This document shows, piece after piece, positions 54,119 through 62,123 of a stretch of DNA of 64,000 nt; position 1 is the first letter of the stretch; each line of letters starts with the position of its first letter. Location of the stretch: NCBI RefSeq assembly GCF_015351765.1, contig NZ_JADKQA010000001.1:504394-568393 (forward strand), read 5' to 3'. Under the pieces are notes generated by a model that did not search any database, had not been told where the DNA came from, and saw nothing but the letters and a program-made list of their open reading frames with translations. Origin of the DNA: Clostridium vitabionis. Lineage in GTDB: Bacteria > Bacillota > Clostridia > Lachnospirales > Lachnospiraceae. The position numbers were made by a program, and so were the translations under genes.

Positions 54119-54979
54119 ATGTTACAGAATAAGTATGATTTTGTGTACCTGTTTGACGTCACCAACGGCAATCCCAATGGTGATCCGGATGCCGGGAACG
54201 AGCCGAGAGTAGACGCGGAGACCGGAATCGGGTATGTCACGGATGTCTGCCTTAAACGCAAGGTCAGAAATTATGTCGATCTGGTTAAGGACGGCGCGGA
54301 GGGATATAACATCCTGATTAAGAATGACAAGCCGTTAAATGACAAGTTTAAGGCGGCATATGAAGCTGAAGGGTTGGAGACGGATGTTACCAAGAAAGGG
54401 ACAAATCTTCCTGTTGAACTCAAGGCGCAGAAGTTTATGTGCCGGAATTATTATGATGTCAGGACATTCGGGGCGGTTATGTCGACCGGTAAGAATTCCT
54501 GCGGCATCGTCCGTGGACCGGTGCAGTTCAGCTTTGCGGATAGTATCTCCCCGATCGCGATCAACAACGTGACGATTACCCGGCAGGCAAAGACAGATGA
54601 AGCGCGCGCGGCCAAGGGAGATACGGAGATGGGAACAAAGAACATCGTGCCCTATGCGTTGTACCGAATGAGCGGGCATATCTCTGCGGCCCTTGCCAAT
54701 AAGGTTACCGGGCTTTCCGAAGATGATGTGGAGCTGCTTTGGCAGGCACTTCTCAATATGTTTGATGAAGATCGCAGCGCGGCCAGAGGTGATATGGAAG
54801 TGCGCGGCCTTTATGTGTTCAAACATGACAATATCCTCGGCAATGCAAGGTTCCCGGAATTGGACAGAAAAATCGCGGTAAATCTGAAAGATGGCATTGT
54901 CGTCCCCCGCAGGTTTGAGGACTACGAAGTTACAGTGAACAGGGATCTTCCGGACGGTGTGACACTGATTGCGTATTGA
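54119..54979 (+). CDS. cas7c: Cas7c (Csd2), Cascade backbone subunit
   Basis: This 286-residue protein has the strongly conserved N-terminus DVTNGNPNGDPDAGNEPRVD and the FGAVMSTG-KNSCGIVRGPVQFSFADSISPI segment of Csd2. It forms the crRNA-binding filament. ATG 54119 is chosen because GGAAGGGAG lies seven bases upstream. A frame extension to 54098 is unlikely to be used. Confidence 0.95.
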   Translation: MLQNKYDFVYLFDVTNGNPNGDPDAGNEPRVDAETGIGYVTDVCLKRKVRNYVDLVKDGAEGYNILIKNDKPLNDKFKAAYEAEGLETDVTKKGTNLPVELKAQKFMCRNYYDVRTFGAVMSTGKNSCGIVRGPVQFSFADSISPIAINNVTITRQAKTDEARAAKGDTEMGTKNIVPYALYRMSGHISAALANKVTGLSEDDVELLWQALLNMFDEDRSAARGDMEVRGLYVFKHDNILGNARFPELDRKIAVNLKDGIVVPRRFEDYEVTVNRDLPDGVTLIAY

Positions 54980-55071
54980 TCTTAAGGCTGCTGACCGGAA
55001 TCATGTACCCAATCAGGAGGCGATGACATCCGGCCGGCAAGGATCCGTAATTGCAGAAGACAGGACCGAAA

Positions 55072-55740
55072 ATGGAAGAAATCAGCGTAAGTATTCGTAA
55101 CCTGCAGCATTATATGTATTGCCCGCATCGCTGGGGACTGATCAACATCGACTGCTCATGGGCGGAAAACTATTTTGTCACAAAGGGAAATCTGCTTCAC
55201 AGTCGTGTACATGATCCGGACCAGTCCTATTTTGAAAGAGGCAAGCGGGTGTTGACATCGGTTCCGGTTTATCATGATGAGATCGGGATCTATGGAGTGA
55301 CAGACTGCATCGAGCTGAGAAAATCCGCAGGGGGGATTGAGGTACCGGGTTATCAAGGCAACTATCAGCTGATGATTGTGGAATACAAGCCTAGAAAACC
55401 GGAAGGTCAGGATTTTCATGAGGATGACGCTCTGCAGGTGTTTGCACAGAAGCTATGCGTGGACCATATTTTCCACTGCGATTCCCGGGGAGTAATTTAC
55501 TATGCAGACGTCAAGAAGCGTGTCAGCTTACCGCTTAAAGAAAGATATGATGATTATCTGGGAAAATTAAAGCGGATTCTTTCAGATATCCGGCAGTATA
55601 CTGTGCGTGGCGAAATACCGCCCATACGGCGAAAGCAGAAGTGCAGCGGATGTTCGTTCCATGATCTATGTATCCCCGAGGTGCTGCAGAAGAAAACGTC
55701 ATACGATTTTCATCAATTCTTGTGCCAGGCGGATCAATGA
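55072..55740 (+). CDS. cas4: Cas4 exonuclease
   Basis: This 222-residue protein has the first iron-sulfur Cys in YCPHRWGL and three more in KCSGCSFHDLC near the C-terminus. RecB-type motifs VEYKPRKP and DALQVFAQKLC also appear. Cas4 trims new spacers and selects their PAM together with Cas1-Cas2. The ribosome site is weak. Confidence 0.93.
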   Translation: MEEISVSIRNLQHYMYCPHRWGLINIDCSWAENYFVTKGNLLHSRVHDPDQSYFERGKRVLTSVPVYHDEIGIYGVTDCIELRKSAGGIEVPGYQGNYQLMIVEYKPRKPEGQDFHEDDALQVFAQKLCVDHIFHCDSRGVIYYADVKKRVSLPLKERYDDYLGKLKRILSDIRQYTVRGEIPPIRRKQKCSGCSFHDLCIPEVLQKKTSYDFHQFLCQADQ

Positions 55741-55762
55741 TCCCATCAGGCAGAGGCTGGTC

Positions 55763-56797
55763 ATGCGAAAACTATTGAATACAATCTATGTGACAAATGA
55801 GCAGGCGTATTTAACGCTGGAAAACAATAATCTCGTCTGTTCCATTAAAGATGAGACAAAACTGAAAGTTCCTCTGGACAATATCGAAGGCATTGTCTGT
55901 TTCAGCTATCTCGGGTGTTCGCCATCACTGATGGGAGAATGCGTCAAGAAACGGGTGCCAATCAATTATGTGTCGCCGGGTGGGAAGTTTCTTGCAAAAG
56001 TATATGGTGAGACAAAGGGAAATGTGTTTCTGCGCGTTCAGCAGATTGATCGGTTTCGGGAACAGGGGCTTCAACTTGCGAAAAATGAAACAGCGGCGAA
56101 GTTCAGTAATTGTATCGCAACAATAAAACGTACTCTGCACGATCATCCGGAATTAAAAGCGGATGAGAAAATCAATCATGTTGTTCAGACGTTGGAGGAC
56201 GGTATAACGAAGGCGGAAGCGTGCAGTTCATTGAAATCTTTACTGGGAATAGAGGGTAATTGCGCGAGTTCATACTTCAGCATATTTCCCAAATTGATTA
56301 TAGGAAATAGTCTCGGGGATACATTTCAATTCCGTAATATGCGACCGCCTCTCGATCCGGTCAATGCACTGCTTTCTTTTGCCTATACGCTGGAAACAAT
56401 GGATTGCTCCGCGGCGCTTGAGACAGTGGGACTTGACAGCTATATCGGGTTTTACCACACGCTGCGGAGTGGCCGGCCTTCTCTGGCATGTGATATGGTT
56501 GAAGAATTTCGCAGTATCGGAGAGCGATTTGTTCTAACATTATTGAATCTTAAAATCATCGGGGAGAAGGATTTTGATCATCAGGTAACCGGCGCTGTAT
56601 TGCTCAATGAGAATGGCCGAAAGAAATTTATTCAAAAGTGGCAGGAGAAGAAAAGGACGATGGTTTATCATCCCATCATCAGGGAGAAAATACCGTATGG
56701 CCTTTTACCCTATGTGCAGAGCAATCTTCTGGCAAAATATGTGCGTGGAGAAATGGAGGAGTATATCCCGGTCCTGTTAAAGCAGTTTTTAAAATGA
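55763..56797 (+). CDS. cas1: Cas1 integrase
   Basis: This 344-residue protein matches type I-C Cas1 (MRKLLNTIYVTNEQAYLTLENNNL). The active-site region contains GFYHTLRSGRPSLACDMVEEFR near 230-250 with the His and Glu ligands. ATG 55763 is chosen as the first codon of the conserved domain. The frame is open farther upstream within cas4 without protein-like content. Confidence 0.95.
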   Translation: MRKLLNTIYVTNEQAYLTLENNNLVCSIKDETKLKVPLDNIEGIVCFSYLGCSPSLMGECVKKRVPINYVSPGGKFLAKVYGETKGNVFLRVQQIDRFREQGLQLAKNETAAKFSNCIATIKRTLHDHPELKADEKINHVVQTLEDGITKAEACSSLKSLLGIEGNCASSYFSIFPKLIIGNSLGDTFQFRNMRPPLDPVNALLSFAYTLETMDCSAALETVGLDSYIGFYHTLRSGRPSLACDMVEEFRSIGERFVLTLLNLKIIGEKDFDHQVTGAVLLNENGRKKFIQKWQEKKRTMVYHPIIREKIPYGLLPYVQSNLLAKYVRGEMEEYIPVLLKQFLK

Positions 56798-56828
56798 GCA
56801 GTATTTTATCCGAAAGAAGAAAAATGAT

Positions 56829-57119
56829 ATGATGGTGGTAATCAGCTATGATGTATCCACAGAAACAACAGATGGGAAAAGACGTTTAAGAAAAGTAGCG
56901 AAGGCGTGCGAAGCGCATGCCCAGAGAGTGCAAAATTCGGTGTTCGAGGCGAATCTGGATTATTCGACTTTTCTCAAATTAAAAGAGGAGCTCCTGAAGA
57001 TCATGGATAAGGATTCTGACAGTATGCGCTTCTATTATTTGGGAAATCATTGGAAACGGAGGATTGAACATATTGGCGTGAAGAGCGGATATGACCCGGA
57101 GGGAACGATTATTATTTGA
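56829..57119 (+). CDS. cas2: Cas2 adaptation protein
   Basis: This 96-residue protein has the ferredoxin-like start MMVVISYDVST and QNSVFEANLDY. It pairs with Cas1 to integrate spacers. It lies directly before the array leader. Confidence 0.95.
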   Translation: MMVVISYDVSTETTDGKRRLRKVAKACEAHAQRVQNSVFEANLDYSTFLKLKEELLKIMDKDSDSMRFYYLGNHWKRRIEHIGVKSGYDPEGTIII

Positions 57120-57279
57120 TGGAGGTGATTTGTCGGCGAACCTATGGTGATTGGAAAAATCGGTTAAGTTCGCAATGATAAAGAAAGAATAATGGACCCA
57201 AAATGCAACTAATTTGATGTATTTTCCGCCTCTCACCACAAATTCTGGCGCGGCCGAAAGAAATTTACAACATATTGCG
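57120..57279 (+). promoter_or_regulatory. CRISPR leader
   Basis: This 160-base AT-richer non-coding stretch lies between cas2 and the first repeat. The conserved repeats are nearest to it and the degenerate ones are distal, which sets array polarity. I cannot fix a promoter with confidence. Confidence 0.7.
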
Positions 57280-58442
57280 GTCGCGCCCCGCGAGGGGCGT
57301 GTGAGTAGAAATCTGCCGCGCTCACACTGCCGGCCAAGCCATGGGTCGCGCCCCGCGAGGGGCGTGTGAGTAGAAATCTTTCACGCCGTGCGCGTCCAAA
57401 AATACACGCCCTGGTCGCGCCCCGCGAGGGGCGTGTGAGTAGAAATATGCTGTACGATGCCAGCAATATGCGGTGATGTGTCGCGCCCCGCGAGGGGCGT
57501 GTGAGTAGAAATTATCCGGGTCGTAGTATGGCGATGCATAATTTGTCGCGCCCCGCGAGGGGCGTGTGAGTAGAAATGATGGCCTTTTCTACTCGCGGAA
57601 GTTCATCCTGTCGCGCCCCGCGAGGGGCGTGTGAGTAGAAATCATCGTCCGGGATTTCAGCAGCCATTTCGAGTCCGCGTCGCGCCCCGCGAGGGGCGTG
57701 TGAGTAGAAATATTATCCGGATACTGGTGGAGCGTGTCCGAGTATGTCGCGCCCCGCGAGGGGCGTGTGAGTAGAAATTGTCACCTGGATCGACAGCGCC
57801 ACGCTAAAGGCAGTCGCGCCCCGCGAGGGGCGTGTGAGTAGAAATCAACCTGCGGCCTTGCCTTGCCAGTCTCCACGTGTCGCGCCCCGCGAGGGGCGTG
57901 TGAGTAGAAATGTCATCGCCTTGTAGGTTTCCGGATCGTCGTTGTGTCGCGCCCCGCGAGGGGCGTGTGAGTAGAAATTATATCCTCCGGCTTAACCTTC
58001 CGGGATGCGTGTCGCGCCCCGCGAGGGGCGTGTGAGTAGAAATACTAAGGTGCAGGCAGGAGACGGTGACTGGACAAGTCGCGCCCCGCGAGGGGCGTGT
58101 GAGTAGAAATTATGGGGATGCTGCTGAGACGGCACTGGGAAGCAGTCGCGCCCCGCGAGGGGCGTGTGAGTAGAAATTACGCCGCTCTCGCCGGGATCTG
58201 GGGTCTCCCGCGTCGCGCCCCGCGAGGGGCGTGTGAGTAGAAATTCGATTGTAATCACGGCGAACGTCGATGACCCGTCGCGCCCCGCGAGGGGCGTGTG
58301 AGTAGAAATTACCGTTTCGCGATAGCCGTCCATGATCTTTCTCGTCGCGCCCCGCGAGGGGCGTGTGAGTAGAAATATCGGGGCGCGGGCTGGACATATA
58401 GACCGGCATGTCGCGCCCCGCGAGGGGCGTGTGAGTAGAAAT
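57280..58442 (+). CRISPR. Type I-C CRISPR array, 18 repeats and 17 spacers
   Basis: Eighteen identical 33-base repeats run from 57280 to 58442 with 17 unique spacers of 32-36 bases. The repeat has a stem CGCCCC/GGGGCG with loop GCGA and the tail TGTGAGTAGAAAT. An 11-base handle (TGAGTAGAAAT) is expected after Cas5c cleavage. The tail differs from the common I-C ending ATTGAAA(C/T). Transcription is rightward from the leader. I found no spacer match elsewhere in this window by eye. Confidence 0.98.
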
Positions 58443-58605
58443 TAATTGTTTCCCAAACTCCATCTTTCATGGCCTTATCGCCATAGATCACTTTCAGCAG
58501 CCATTTGTCATCTGGAAGGTTGTGTTCCTTGCGGTAGCTCTCGATCGGATTTACAACAGTGATATTATATTTATCAACGAACTGCTTTAATTCTTCGGTC
58601 AACAT
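58443..58605 (-). pseudogene. 5' fragment of an unknown gene cut off by the CRISPR array
   Basis: On the - strand a well-placed AGGAGGG and ATG at 58605 start a protein of 54 native residues (MLTEELKQFVDKYNITVVNP ... GVWETI). The frame then runs straight into array repeat 18 and continues through repeat-coded sequence to a stop at 58309. It is downstream of hicB in the same direction, probably the third gene of that operon. I do not recognise the family. Confidence 0.65.
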
Positions 58606-58626
58606 ACTCCACCCTCCTGTAAACGC

Positions 58627-59010
58627 TTATGCCGTAAATTTTTCTTTCAATGTGTCCTGCAATACCTTCGAAAGGCTCAGCCCCTGCTTACTTACTTCTT
58701 CGTCCATCCATTTCGGGATGCTGACTGTCCTCCGCACTGCCCGGTTGTCCTTGATGTCTGCCCTCACGAAATTAACAAATTCATCCGGGTTAATGCTGAT
58801 GCCAGACAGATCGCCCGGTTCAGGGATATCCTCGCCCTTGTCCAGCAAATAGCTGATCCATTCGGCAAGCGCCGATGCCGCCATGGTGATCGCATTGCCG
58901 AGGGATTTACCCTCGCTTATGCATCCGGGGAGGTCAGGGAAAGTAATCGTGTAGGAACCGTCGTCGCGGTTCAGGTGGAAGACTGCGGGATAAATGTATT
59001 CGCTTTTCAT
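58627..59010 (-). CDS. hicB: HicB-family antitoxin
   Basis: This 127-residue protein has the HicB-like fold region (YPAVFHLNRDDGSYTITFPDLPGCISEGKSLGNAITMA). Its C-terminal DNA-binding region contains RRTVSIPKWMDEEVSKQGLSLSKVLQDTLKEK. It should neutralise HicA and repress its own promoter. ATG 59010 is chosen because AAGGAGG lies seven bases upstream. The gene sits inside an insertion that splits the CRISPR array. Confidence 0.92.
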   Translation of the reverse strand: MKSEYIYPAVFHLNRDDGSYTITFPDLPGCISEGKSLGNAITMAASALAEWISYLLDKGEDIPEPGDLSGISINPDEFVNFVRADIKDNRAVRRTVSIPKWMDEEVSKQGLSLSKVLQDTLKEKFTA

Positions 59011-59051
59011 AGGTGCCTCCTTCAATTTTATATATTAAGGGGGGATGGGGC

Positions 59052-59225
59052 TTATTTCAGCCCCGCATCCCGGAGAATTTGTCTTGCTGTATTCTCATTG
59101 ATCTCCCGGTGCTTGGGAACCATTACCGGCCTGCTTCCTGGTTTTTCGTAAATCTCGTGATCCCCGTCCCGGACTTTTTTATATCCGGCTTGCTTTAGCT
59201 GCCTTACCAGGTCTCTGTATTTCAT
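59052..59225 (-). CDS. hicA: HicA-family mRNA interferase toxin
   Basis: This 57-residue protein has the HicA fold with the catalytic His in RDGDHEIYEKPG, and the C-terminal VPKHREINENTARQILRDAGL. It cleaves mRNA when free of HicB. GTAAGGAGGGCGGGGGA precedes ATG 59225. The toxin comes first, as is usual for hicAB. Confidence 0.93.
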   Translation of the reverse strand: MKYRDLVRQLKQAGYKKVRDGDHEIYEKPGSRPVMVPKHREINENTARQILRDAGLK

Positions 59226-59248
59226 TCCCCCGCCCTCCTTACAAATAT

Positions 59249-59302
59249 ATTGTAGTACGCAAATTACGTAATGTAAAGAGAGAAATGCACAAATTACGTA
59301 AT
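59249..59302 (-). promoter_or_regulatory. hicAB promoter and paired operators
   Basis: On the - strand TTTACA (59277-59272) and TACAAT (59254-59249) are 17 bases apart. Two identical palindromes ATTACGTAAT lie at 59263-59272, between the hexamers, and at 59293-59302. They are exactly 30 bases apart, about three helical turns, which suits cooperative HicB binding. Confidence 0.85.
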
Positions 59303-59358
59303 TATTATTTCCCGCGGTGCGCCTCCGTCTCGATCTGATCGGTTCTACAACTTCCCCC

Positions 59359-59570
59359 GTCGCGCCCCGCGAGGGGCGTGTGAGTAGAAATAAAGATGGA
59401 TCCCTGAATGTTTCTACTTCGGGTGCGTCGCGCCCCGCGAGAGGCGTGTGAGTAGAAATCGCCGTCATGACGGGACAACGACATTTTGGCGATGTCGCGC
59501 CCCCGAGGGGCGTGTGAGTAGAAATCCGGAATTCAGGTTCACGGAAAGAGCCAGATCAGTCGCGCCCCGC
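59359..59570 (+). CRISPR. Distal, degenerate part of the CRISPR array
   Basis: Three repeats (59359-59391 intact; 59427-59459 with one G to A change in the stem; 59494-59525 one base short) flank spacers of 35, 34 and 33 bases. A 12-base stub GTCGCGCCCCGC at 59559-59570 follows, where the array stops abruptly against prophage sequence. It is in the same orientation as the main array, from which a 916-bp hicAB insertion separates it. Confidence 0.95.
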
Positions 59571-59894
59571 TTTGGGATCCTTTGCCTTCGCGTTGGCGAG
59601 GCCAAGCTCTACTGTGCTGTCTAGCTTGAGCTGGATAATGTCCTGGGCAGCCTTCTTGTTAGCCGCATGGAGTTCCGCTATCTTGGTGGTCAGCGCCTCG
59701 TTGTCCCCGGCAGACTTCTTCAGCTCGGCCAGCTGCTTCTCGTAGTCGCCAACCGTGCCCTTATACGTGTCACGTTCCTTCGTGACCGCATCCATCTCTG
59801 CGCGGGAAGTATTGATGTCCTTCCCGTTCTCGTCCATGATCTTATCGATCACGTCATCTGCAAGCCCAAGGTTCTTCAGAAAATCTCGTTTCAT
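59571..59894 (-). pseudogene. Truncated phage scaffold-like (GP20 type) gene
   Basis: About 108 codons from ATG 59894 (GGAGG upstream) encode a charged coiled-coil protein (KRDFLKNLGLADDVIDKIMDENGKDINTSRAEMDAVTKERD...), like the N-terminal part of phage GP20 scaffold proteins. The 3' end is lost: the frame enters the CRISPR stub and stops at 59556. The family call is from pattern memory. Confidence 0.65.
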
Positions 59895-59985
59895 GTGCCT
59901 CCATCCTTTCATTCACGCTTTTTTACGAGGTTGCGCCTCCCATGATTAGCTGGTTTCTGGCTTTTTACGTCCTCCAGCAGGACAG

Positions 59986-60057
59986 CACCCGGCGCAGGAA
60001 TTGAACCTGCATCCCTGCCGTGAAAGGGCAGCGGCTTTACCATTCGTCCAGCCGGGC
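59986..60057 (-). tRNA. tRNA-Glu (anticodon TTC), in prophage debris
   Basis: The - strand gives a 72-base cloverleaf with acceptor GCCCGGC/GCCGGGT, anticodon stem-loop CTGCC-CTTTCAC-GGCAG (TTC) and T arm GCAGGTTCAATTCCTGC. The discriminator is G and CCA is not encoded. The D stem is imperfect. It lies between phage-like genes and may be a phage-borne copy. Confidence 0.75.
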
Positions 60058-60060
60058 ATG

Positions 60061-60089
60061 AAAAAGGCACCGGCCATTTAGCCGATGCC
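60061..60089 (-). terminator. Terminator downstream of the YjcQ-like gene
   Basis: On the - strand GGCATCGGC pairs with GCCGGTGCC around a six-base loop, followed by TTTTT. Confidence 0.75.
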
Positions 60090-60116
60090 CTGTTCTTTGA
60101 TCAATTTTTTAAAACC

Positions 60117-60461
60117 TCACATCCCCGGAACGATCGCCTTGATGTCCTTGAGGAACTGCTTTGCTTTCTCGATCGTGCTGTTGTCATTAAGAAATTCAAT
60201 CCCGGCCGGAGTGATCATGACGTCCTCCGTAAGTCTTGCAAGCTTATGGGTATTCCCGACAACCGGGACAAGCGGAACATTCCGGATGTACCCCTGTTCC
60301 ACCAGGTCAGTGAGGATTGTATTCCAGTACGCCTCATTTACTGGAAACTGGTCGTTGTCATAGTGCAGGTACTCAAGGCTTGGCTATTCCCCCGCCTTCA
60401 TGCACCCGTACAGATAGATTAAAATCCGGTAAATGACTACAAAATAATCATTCTTTGCCAT
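60117..60461 (-). pseudogene. YjcQ-like phage gene with an in-frame amber codon
   Basis: A reading frame of 114 codons starts at ATG 60461 with AAAGGAGGGG upstream. It is interrupted by TAG at codon 26 (60386-60384). Downstream, YLHYDNDQFPVNEAYWNTILTDLVEQGYI and the winged-helix-like remainder continue in frame to 60117. The pattern resembles small YjcQ-type phage proteins. Without readthrough only a 25-residue peptide is made. Confidence 0.65.
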
Positions 60462-60498
60462 AGAAGCCCCTCCTTTATGGACTCACTCTCCAGATAAA

Positions 60499-60563
60499 CA
60501 AAAAACGGCGGGCTCCAGATGGCACAGCATTCAACTCTGCATCCAACAAGCCAACCGTTTTTA
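60499..60563. other. Long hairpin near the IS30 element
   Basis: AAAAACGG and GGGCT on the left pair with AGCC and CCGTTTTT on the right around a loop of about 35 bases. It could act as a two-way terminator. Its loop has a short GCATTCAACTCTGC pairing of its own. Confidence 0.4.
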
Positions 60564-60615
60564 AAGAACTAAATTCGTAGATAAAATATTACACTTCACA
60601 ATCTTCAAGCTTTTG

Positions 60616-60630
60616 CTTTTTTTCCTGTTC
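60616..60630. repeat. Left 15-bp target duplication of IS30
   Basis: CTTTTTTTCCTGTTC here is identical to 61824-61838. The two copies abut the element ends. They read as a target-site duplication inside a coding sequence. Confidence 0.75.
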
Positions 60631-61823
60631 GCCGATTGTAAAATGAAGTTGGACATCTGAATAAAATAAAGATCCATGGCAGGATCTTTGGTAGAATGTA
60701 AGTCACCACAACAAACTTTCTACAGGAGAATCGCCACCATGGACTACTCTCATTCTACCATATCTTCCCATATAAAAGGCAAACATCTTTCGTATGAGGA
60801 ACGGGTTCTTATTCAGATTCGTCTTAAAGACCACTACTCCATCCGGGCAATTGCCCGTGAGATCGGCTGCTCACCGAACACTGTCTCGAACGAAATAGCA
60901 CGTGGCTCCGTTGCCTTGTATAACGGCCATGTGACCCGTTATAAGGCGTCTGCCGGTCAGAAAGCCTATGAGGACAACCGAAAGCACAGTTGCCGGCATT
61001 ATGACTTCCTGAGCAGATCAGCGTTTCTGGAGTATGTGCTGAAACACTTTACAGAAGATGGCTGGTCATTGGACGCCTGCACTGGACGCGCTGTTCTCGA
61101 TGGTGAATTTACCAGAGAGCAGATCGTCTGCACAAAAACGCTTTACCGCTATGTTGATCTTGGCCTCTTTGGCATCAGGAACCATAACCTTCCTGAAAAG
61201 CTGAAGCGTAAGTCCAAGAAACATAGAGTTCGGATCAACAAGAAAAAGCTGGGTCGCAGCATTGAGGAACGTCCCAGAGAGATCGAGTCCCGTGAGGAAT
61301 TCGGGCACTGGGAATGTGACCTCGTATTGGGTGCCAAAACCCGGGATGATCAGGTCCTGCTCACTCTTGCTGAACGCAAAAGCCGTGAGTTCCTGATGCT
61401 TCCTATTGCAAACAAGACATCAGCGTGTGTCATGAAGGCAATTAAACAGCTTCAGGAGACTTACAGCGAACACTTCGGTGAAGTGTTCAAAACGATTACG
61501 ACCGATAACGGTTCGGAATTCGCCGACCTTTCAGAACTTGAGAAGATGGCTGATACGCTTGTCTACTATGCCCATCCCTACACATCCTGCGATAAGGGAA
61601 CCGTAGAGCGGCATAACGGCCTGATCAGAAGGTTCATACCAAAGGGTAAGCGGATTGATGACTTTACCGGTCAGCAGATCTCCGATGTGGAGACCTGGTG
61701 TAACTGCCTCCCACGGAAGATCCTGGGTTACAGAACCCCGGATGAAATCTTCGAGGAGGAAATCGACCGAATCTACCAGGCTACTGCCTAGCGGAGGGTG
61801 TCCAACTTGTTATTGCAATTTAC
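60631..61823 (+). mobile_element. IS30-family insertion sequence
   Basis: The 1193-bp element is bounded by imperfect inverted repeats of about 25 bp (left ATTGTAAAATGAAGTTGGACA, right AAGTTGGACA when inverted). A 15-bp direct repeat flanks it. It carries one transposase gene. The duplication is longer than the 2-3 bp usual for IS30 relatives, although long duplications are known in part of the family. Confidence 0.85.
60739..61791 (+). CDS. IS30-family transposase
   Basis: This 350-residue protein has two N-terminal helix-turn-helix regions (LSYEERVLIQIRL and YSIRAIAREIGCSPNTVSNEIARG) and a DDE catalytic domain. The first Asp is in GHWECDLVLG, the second in TTDNGSEF, and the Glu in CDKGTVERHNGLIRRFIPKG. 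The frame is intact, so the element may be active. ATG 60739 precedes the conserved start. Confidence 0.93.
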   Translation: MDYSHSTISSHIKGKHLSYEERVLIQIRLKDHYSIRAIAREIGCSPNTVSNEIARGSVALYNGHVTRYKASAGQKAYEDNRKHSCRHYDFLSRSAFLEYVLKHFTEDGWSLDACTGRAVLDGEFTREQIVCTKTLYRYVDLGLFGIRNHNLPEKLKRKSKKHRVRINKKKLGRSIEERPREIESREEFGHWECDLVLGAKTRDDQVLLTLAERKSREFLMLPIANKTSACVMKAIKQLQETYSEHFGEVFKTITTDNGSEFADLSELEKMADTLVYYAHPYTSCDKGTVERHNGLIRRFIPKGKRIDDFTGQQISDVETWCNCLPRKILGYRTPDEIFEEEIDRIYQATA

Positions 61824-61838
61824 CTTTTTTTCCTGTTC
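61824..61838. repeat. Right 15-bp target duplication of IS30
   Basis: Identical copy of 60616-60630, directly next to the right end of the element. Confidence 0.75.
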
Positions 61839-62013
61839 TATAATTTCTTTATATCTACGACGTTTTTTCTTAATGTACTCTGGCTCCTTATCTTCGGAAA
61901 TCCTTTGTGCGCTTGTTCCCATTCTAGAAGTTCTGTAGATAATTCGAAATGCTCACGCGAAGCCCAGCCCATTACTTTTTCCTCCTGCTAAGCGTCCTTA
62001 GTTCTGTATATGC

Positions 62014-62079
62014 CTAATTCGTCCTTGGAGTTATACATACTAGTTTCACTGCTTTCACCAGCACATTATATGCGCCCAT
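62014..62079 (-). pseudogene. Frameshifted copy of a 33-residue phage peptide gene
   Basis: MGAYNVLVKAVK matches the start of the intact 33-residue gene at 62583-62684. A frameshift then sends the frame to an early stop. It lies exactly 281 bases after the start of the neighbouring MVYC-type gene, as in the intact copy of the cassette. Confidence 0.55.
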
Positions 62080-62123
62080 ATTTATCAGTCCTTTCACAAA
62101 GATTACGGCGAAGCGTATGCTTT

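Larger units (their letters stand above)
60589..61972 (-). pseudogene. Frameshifted small phage gene interrupted by IS30
   Basis: ATG 61972 with AGGAGG upstream starts MGWASREHFELSTELLEWEQA, a diverged relative of the 58-residue protein at 62407. After a frameshift near 61905 the homology continues as QRISEDKEPEYIKKKRRRYK and then EIIEQEKK, where the IS30 element lies. Joining the two target duplications restores EQEKKQKLEDCEV and a stop at 60589. The gene is doubly inactivated. Confidence 0.65.

Noticed and set aside
57280-58442. A type V (Cas12a) array, because the repeat tail contains GTAGA
   Set aside because: The adjacent genes are a full type I-C set and the repeat hairpin geometry fits Cas5c processing.
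57233-58463. Open frames on the - strand across the array with repeated STHTPLAGRD or FYSHAPRGAR units
   Set aside because: They are translations of the CRISPR repeats and have no ribosome sites or protein-like spacers.
59263-59302. hicAB promoter as a second target of the crRNA-like guide (TAATTATT at 59299)
   Set aside because: The match fails at positions 9 and 10 and the preceding bases (ACG) do not fit a YYC PAM.
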